DNA of 41,661 nt from Blastopirellula marina (GTDB lineage Bacteria; Planctomycetota; Phycisphaerae; Sedimentisphaerales; UBA12454). Positions 38,843 through 41,661 of this stretch are shown one piece after another. The stretch is from the NCBI GenBank assembly GCA_020721975.1, contig DYLR01000002.1:1-41661 (forward strand). Reading direction: 5' to 3'. The stretch's first letter is position 1, and each line of letters begins with the position of its first letter. The notes below the pieces were generated by a model. The model was not told where the DNA came from. It worked only from the letters and a program-made list of their open reading frames with translations, and did no database searches. The position numbers were made by a program, and so were the translations under genes.

Positions 38843-40821
38843 CAGAGTTTCCACACCAAAAGAATTATCAGCGTAATTGCAATATAGAGTATATAAATCT
38901 GCACCACGCCGTACTGCACCCATCGCATTTTGCTCATCGCCAGGTCAACCCACCGGAATATGGGGCGGTATAAATATTCGCTGCTTACATCGGGCGTATG
39001 CGATTCAAACCGCGCCTGCTGCGGAAACAGCTCTGTTATTTTTACAGCCTTGCTGCGGTTGTGCAGCACGCTCTTAAACATATCCACTATCGGCTGGGCA
39101 AAAGATGAGCCTGTGTACTGCATCCGGACGCTCGGTGCGGCGTAGCCGCAGTCCCACGTCGGACTTTTTCCAACAGTCTTACCGACAAGAAGCATCTTTC
39201 TCAAAAATACTATGACTGCGATAAATATAAACAAACACGCAACGCTAATCACAACCTTTGACATAATCGCCGCAACTGTTTCAAGCTGAACCGTAACTGC
39301 ATTCGCTTCGAATCCGTTTAGCTGAATAACCGCGTTTTTAGTCGCCATAACAGCCGCGGGAGCTCCGAGGCCGATTACAAAACAGCATATTGCCAATATC
39401 GCCATTGTTATGCACATCGACGCAGGCGATTCATGCAGATTCTTTGCGCATTCGGAACGAGGCTCGCCGAGAAATACGATTCCAAATACTTTGGTGAAAC
39501 AGGCTGCCGCAAGCGCGCCGATTATCGCCAAAGCACTGATTACCGCTGTAGCCGGCACCAGCGATGCAATACCGCCAAGCACGCACGCTTCAAAGGAACC
39601 TATATATATAAGGAATTCACTGACAAACCCGTTAAGCGGCGGAAGTCCGCATATTGCTATCGCACCTATAAGAAACGCTCCGGCTGTAAACGGCATACAC
39701 TTACCGATTCCGCCAAGTTTATCTATTTCTCGTGTACCGGCGGCATGAATAACCGAGCCTGCTCCGAGAAACAGCAGACCTTTAAAAATCGCATGGTTGA
39801 CAACGTGCAGCATCGCTCCGGCAAAACCCGCAACAGCTACTGTGGTAGAATTCATCGCCGTACCCAGTACGCCTATGCCTATCCCCATCACTATGATGCC
39901 TATGTTTTCGACACTGTGGTATGCCAGTAAACGCTTTATATCGTGTTGTGCAATGGCCATCAGAACGCCGAGGATTCCCGAAACCACTCCGATTCCGATT
40001 AGCAGATATCCCCACCAGAGTGCACCCTGCGGTAAAATAAAAAGCGTACGAATAATGCCGTAAATGCCCATCTTTATCATTACGCCCGACATCACCGCTG
40101 AAACATGGCTCGGCGCCGCAGGGTGCGCTTCAGGCAGCCATACATGCAGGGGCATAATACCGGCCTTTGTTCCAAATCCAACCAGGGCCAGCAGGAACAA
40201 TACCGATGCTGTTGCCGGAGCGGCGGTTTTGAGCATACTCGAACTGTCGAAATCCAATGAGCCGCTGTATTTGTACAGTACGATGAAAAATGCCAGGAGA
40301 AAAGCTGTGCCGATATGGGTAGCGACAAGATAAATCCAGCCGGCTTGCCGAACAGATTCATGCTCATCATCGAAGGTTACAAGAAAATACGAAGCTAAAG
40401 ACATAACTTCCTATGCCGCAAGAAATAATATGCTGTTGCGAGCCATTACGACCATTGCCATGCTGGCGGCAAGCAGATTGAAAAAGAATGTCGGTATGCC
40501 CAGCCGCCGCTCTTTATACGAAAGCATATATCCGCAGCCGTAAACCGCAGCCGCAGAACATAACAGCAAAACCAGTATCAAAAACAACGCCGAAAGACCG
40601 TCAAGTTCAATATAAAACGAACCATACGGCACCTGCCAGGGGATTTTTAATGAAATCGTATTACCGGTGAGCAGCACATTTAAGGCTGGAATAATCCCCG
40701 CCACAGAACCAAGTATAAGACCGGCACAACCAAATCGCAGACTTACTTTTGCCCCTCTGATAAACAGACAAACCATACCGCTTAATATAATAAGGCAAAT
40801 ACCGGACAATATGATTGGCAT
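38842..40821 (-). CDS. HyfB/NuoL-N-family antiporter-like membrane subunit, interrupted by in-frame TAG
   Basis: '...VVMARNSILFLAA*EVMSLASYFLVTFDDEHESVRQAGWIYLVATHIGTAFLL...', 'LHVWLPEAHPAAPSHVSAVMSGVMIKMG'. TAG at 40411-40413, in frame with the downstream ORF. Confidence 0.85.
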
Positions 40822-41537
40822 TATCTCTGCTCCTGATGGTTTGCTGACGCCAATCTTATGCTGTCCAGCTCTTTTTCAAGACGGGTCAAATGAGCGAAAA
40901 TGTTTTCCCGTGTATCCTGGTTTTTGATGGCATTTCTTAAGAGCGAATCCTGTAAAACAAAACTCAGCTGAGACAGCAGATGGAGGTGTACTCTGACTGT
41001 CGGACTGATAATGGTAAACAGGCAATATACAGGTTTGCCGTCAATGGCCTTAAAATCAACAGGTTTTTCCAGAAAACACAGCGATATCATCGGCTGCGGC
41101 ACATGCAATACGATTGGATTGCGGACATGTGGAATGGCAATGCCGTCGCCGATTCCGGTAGAGGCAATTTCCTCGCGGGCAAGCAATACGTCAAGCAAAA
41201 ACTTCCTGTCAACCTCCGATGGAAGCTGTATAATATCAACTACCGACTGCAGAGCTGAAGTTTTGTCGCTGCCGCTTATGCGGTAATGAATTCCGCCGGC
41301 TTTGACAGCCTCGCAAAGCCCCCAAAGCCGGGTGTTTTCGGACTGGGGTTCTCTGAAAAGTTCTGCCGATACATTATTTATACGGTTGGCCATAGCCCAT
41401 TCGAGCAGTTCCGTCCGGTTGAAACGGTACTGACCGTTGACACGATAACACGGAAGGGACTGCTGGGTAAGCCAGCGATATACCGTCTTTTCACTAACCG
41501 CAAATAATTTGGCGACATCTCGCACTGTCAATTGCAT
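40821..41537 (-). CDS. HTH (excisionase/MerR-like) fused to a PTS EIIA type-2 domain
   Basis: 'LTVRDVAKLFAVSEKTVYRWLTQQSLPCYRVNGQYRFNRTELLEW' then 'LLDVLLAREEIASTGIGDGIAIPHVRNPI...ISLCFLEKPVDFKAIDGKPVYCLFTIISP' with the conserved EIIA His. Confidence 0.9.
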   Translation of the reverse strand: MQLTVRDVAKLFAVSEKTVYRWLTQQSLPCYRVNGQYRFNRTELLEWAMANRINNVSAELFREPQSENTRLWGLCEAVKAGGIHYRISGSDKTSALQSVVDIIQLPSEVDRKFLLDVLLAREEIASTGIGDGIAIPHVRNPIVLHVPQPMISLCFLEKPVDFKAIDGKPVYCLFTIISPTVRVHLHLLSQLSFVLQDSLLRNAIKNQDTRENIFAHLTRLEKELDSIRLASANHQEQR

Positions 41538-41566
41538 AAAAATCCTGCTGTCTGGACATTTGCGGA

Positions 41567-41596
41567 CATATTAATATGCTTGTCCATAACTGTCAA
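41567..41596 (-). promoter_or_regulatory. operon promoter with overlapping palindrome
   Basis: -35 TTGACA (41591-41596), 17-nt spacer, -10-like TAATAT (41568-41573); perfect 12-bp palindrome CATATTAATATG (41567-41578), flanked by TGGACA/TGTCC repeats. Confidence 0.6.
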
Positions 41597-41661
41597 TAAA
41601 AATTTGATTTTGCCGCCTCCAGCGAAATGTTCGGCAAGGTTCACGAAGTTCCTCAAAGCGA

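Noticed and set aside
40404-40421. TAG in the HyfB-like gene as a pyrrolysine or selenocysteine-type recoding
   Set aside because: The expected residue is Trp, one base from TAG; no PYLIS/SECIS-type evidence is visible, so mutation, readthrough or sequencing error is preferred.

Overview
The window reads as a chromosomal segment of a Planctomycetota-like bacterium, possibly Phycisphaerae-related. That placement is inferred from the C-terminal dockerin-like repeat, a bacterial Topo VI A subunit and the overall gene set; no search was run. Most of it is housekeeping genes on the minus strand: alr, two YjbQ-family genes, an AlaC-like aminotransferase, recJ, lysA, a YggS-family gene, top6A, argS, rsfS, hppA, proA, a tandem 6-PTPS/QueD-like gene, folE, pepA, and prfB with its programmed +1 frameshift. 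Plus-strand genes include a B12-binding radical SAM protein, an aldo/keto reductase, purB and pyrE. The most interesting parts are: (1) a compact operon at 33.5-41.5 kb for a group-4-hydrogenase-like membrane complex whose large subunit lacks the NiFe-ligand cysteines (Ehr-like), led by a HTH-EIIA fusion regulator and carrying two apparent lesions; (2) a candidate free-standing small RNA at about 33.22-33.44 kb with its own promoter-like sequence and a strong terminator; (3) several dispersed repeat families, chiefly heptanucleotide arrays (one inserted in frame in argS), an 8-bp-stem/5-nt-loop hairpin family, a long fold-back element and a 53-bp element upstream of both recJ and proA; (4) a decayed accessory patch at 3.85-7.2 kb with an integrase remnant, tRNA-Lys, a broken wHTH-HEPN-like gene next to a PD-(D/E)XK-like gene, and an internally deleted gene; (5) three toxin-antitoxin-like gene pairs at 13.4-17.7 kb.
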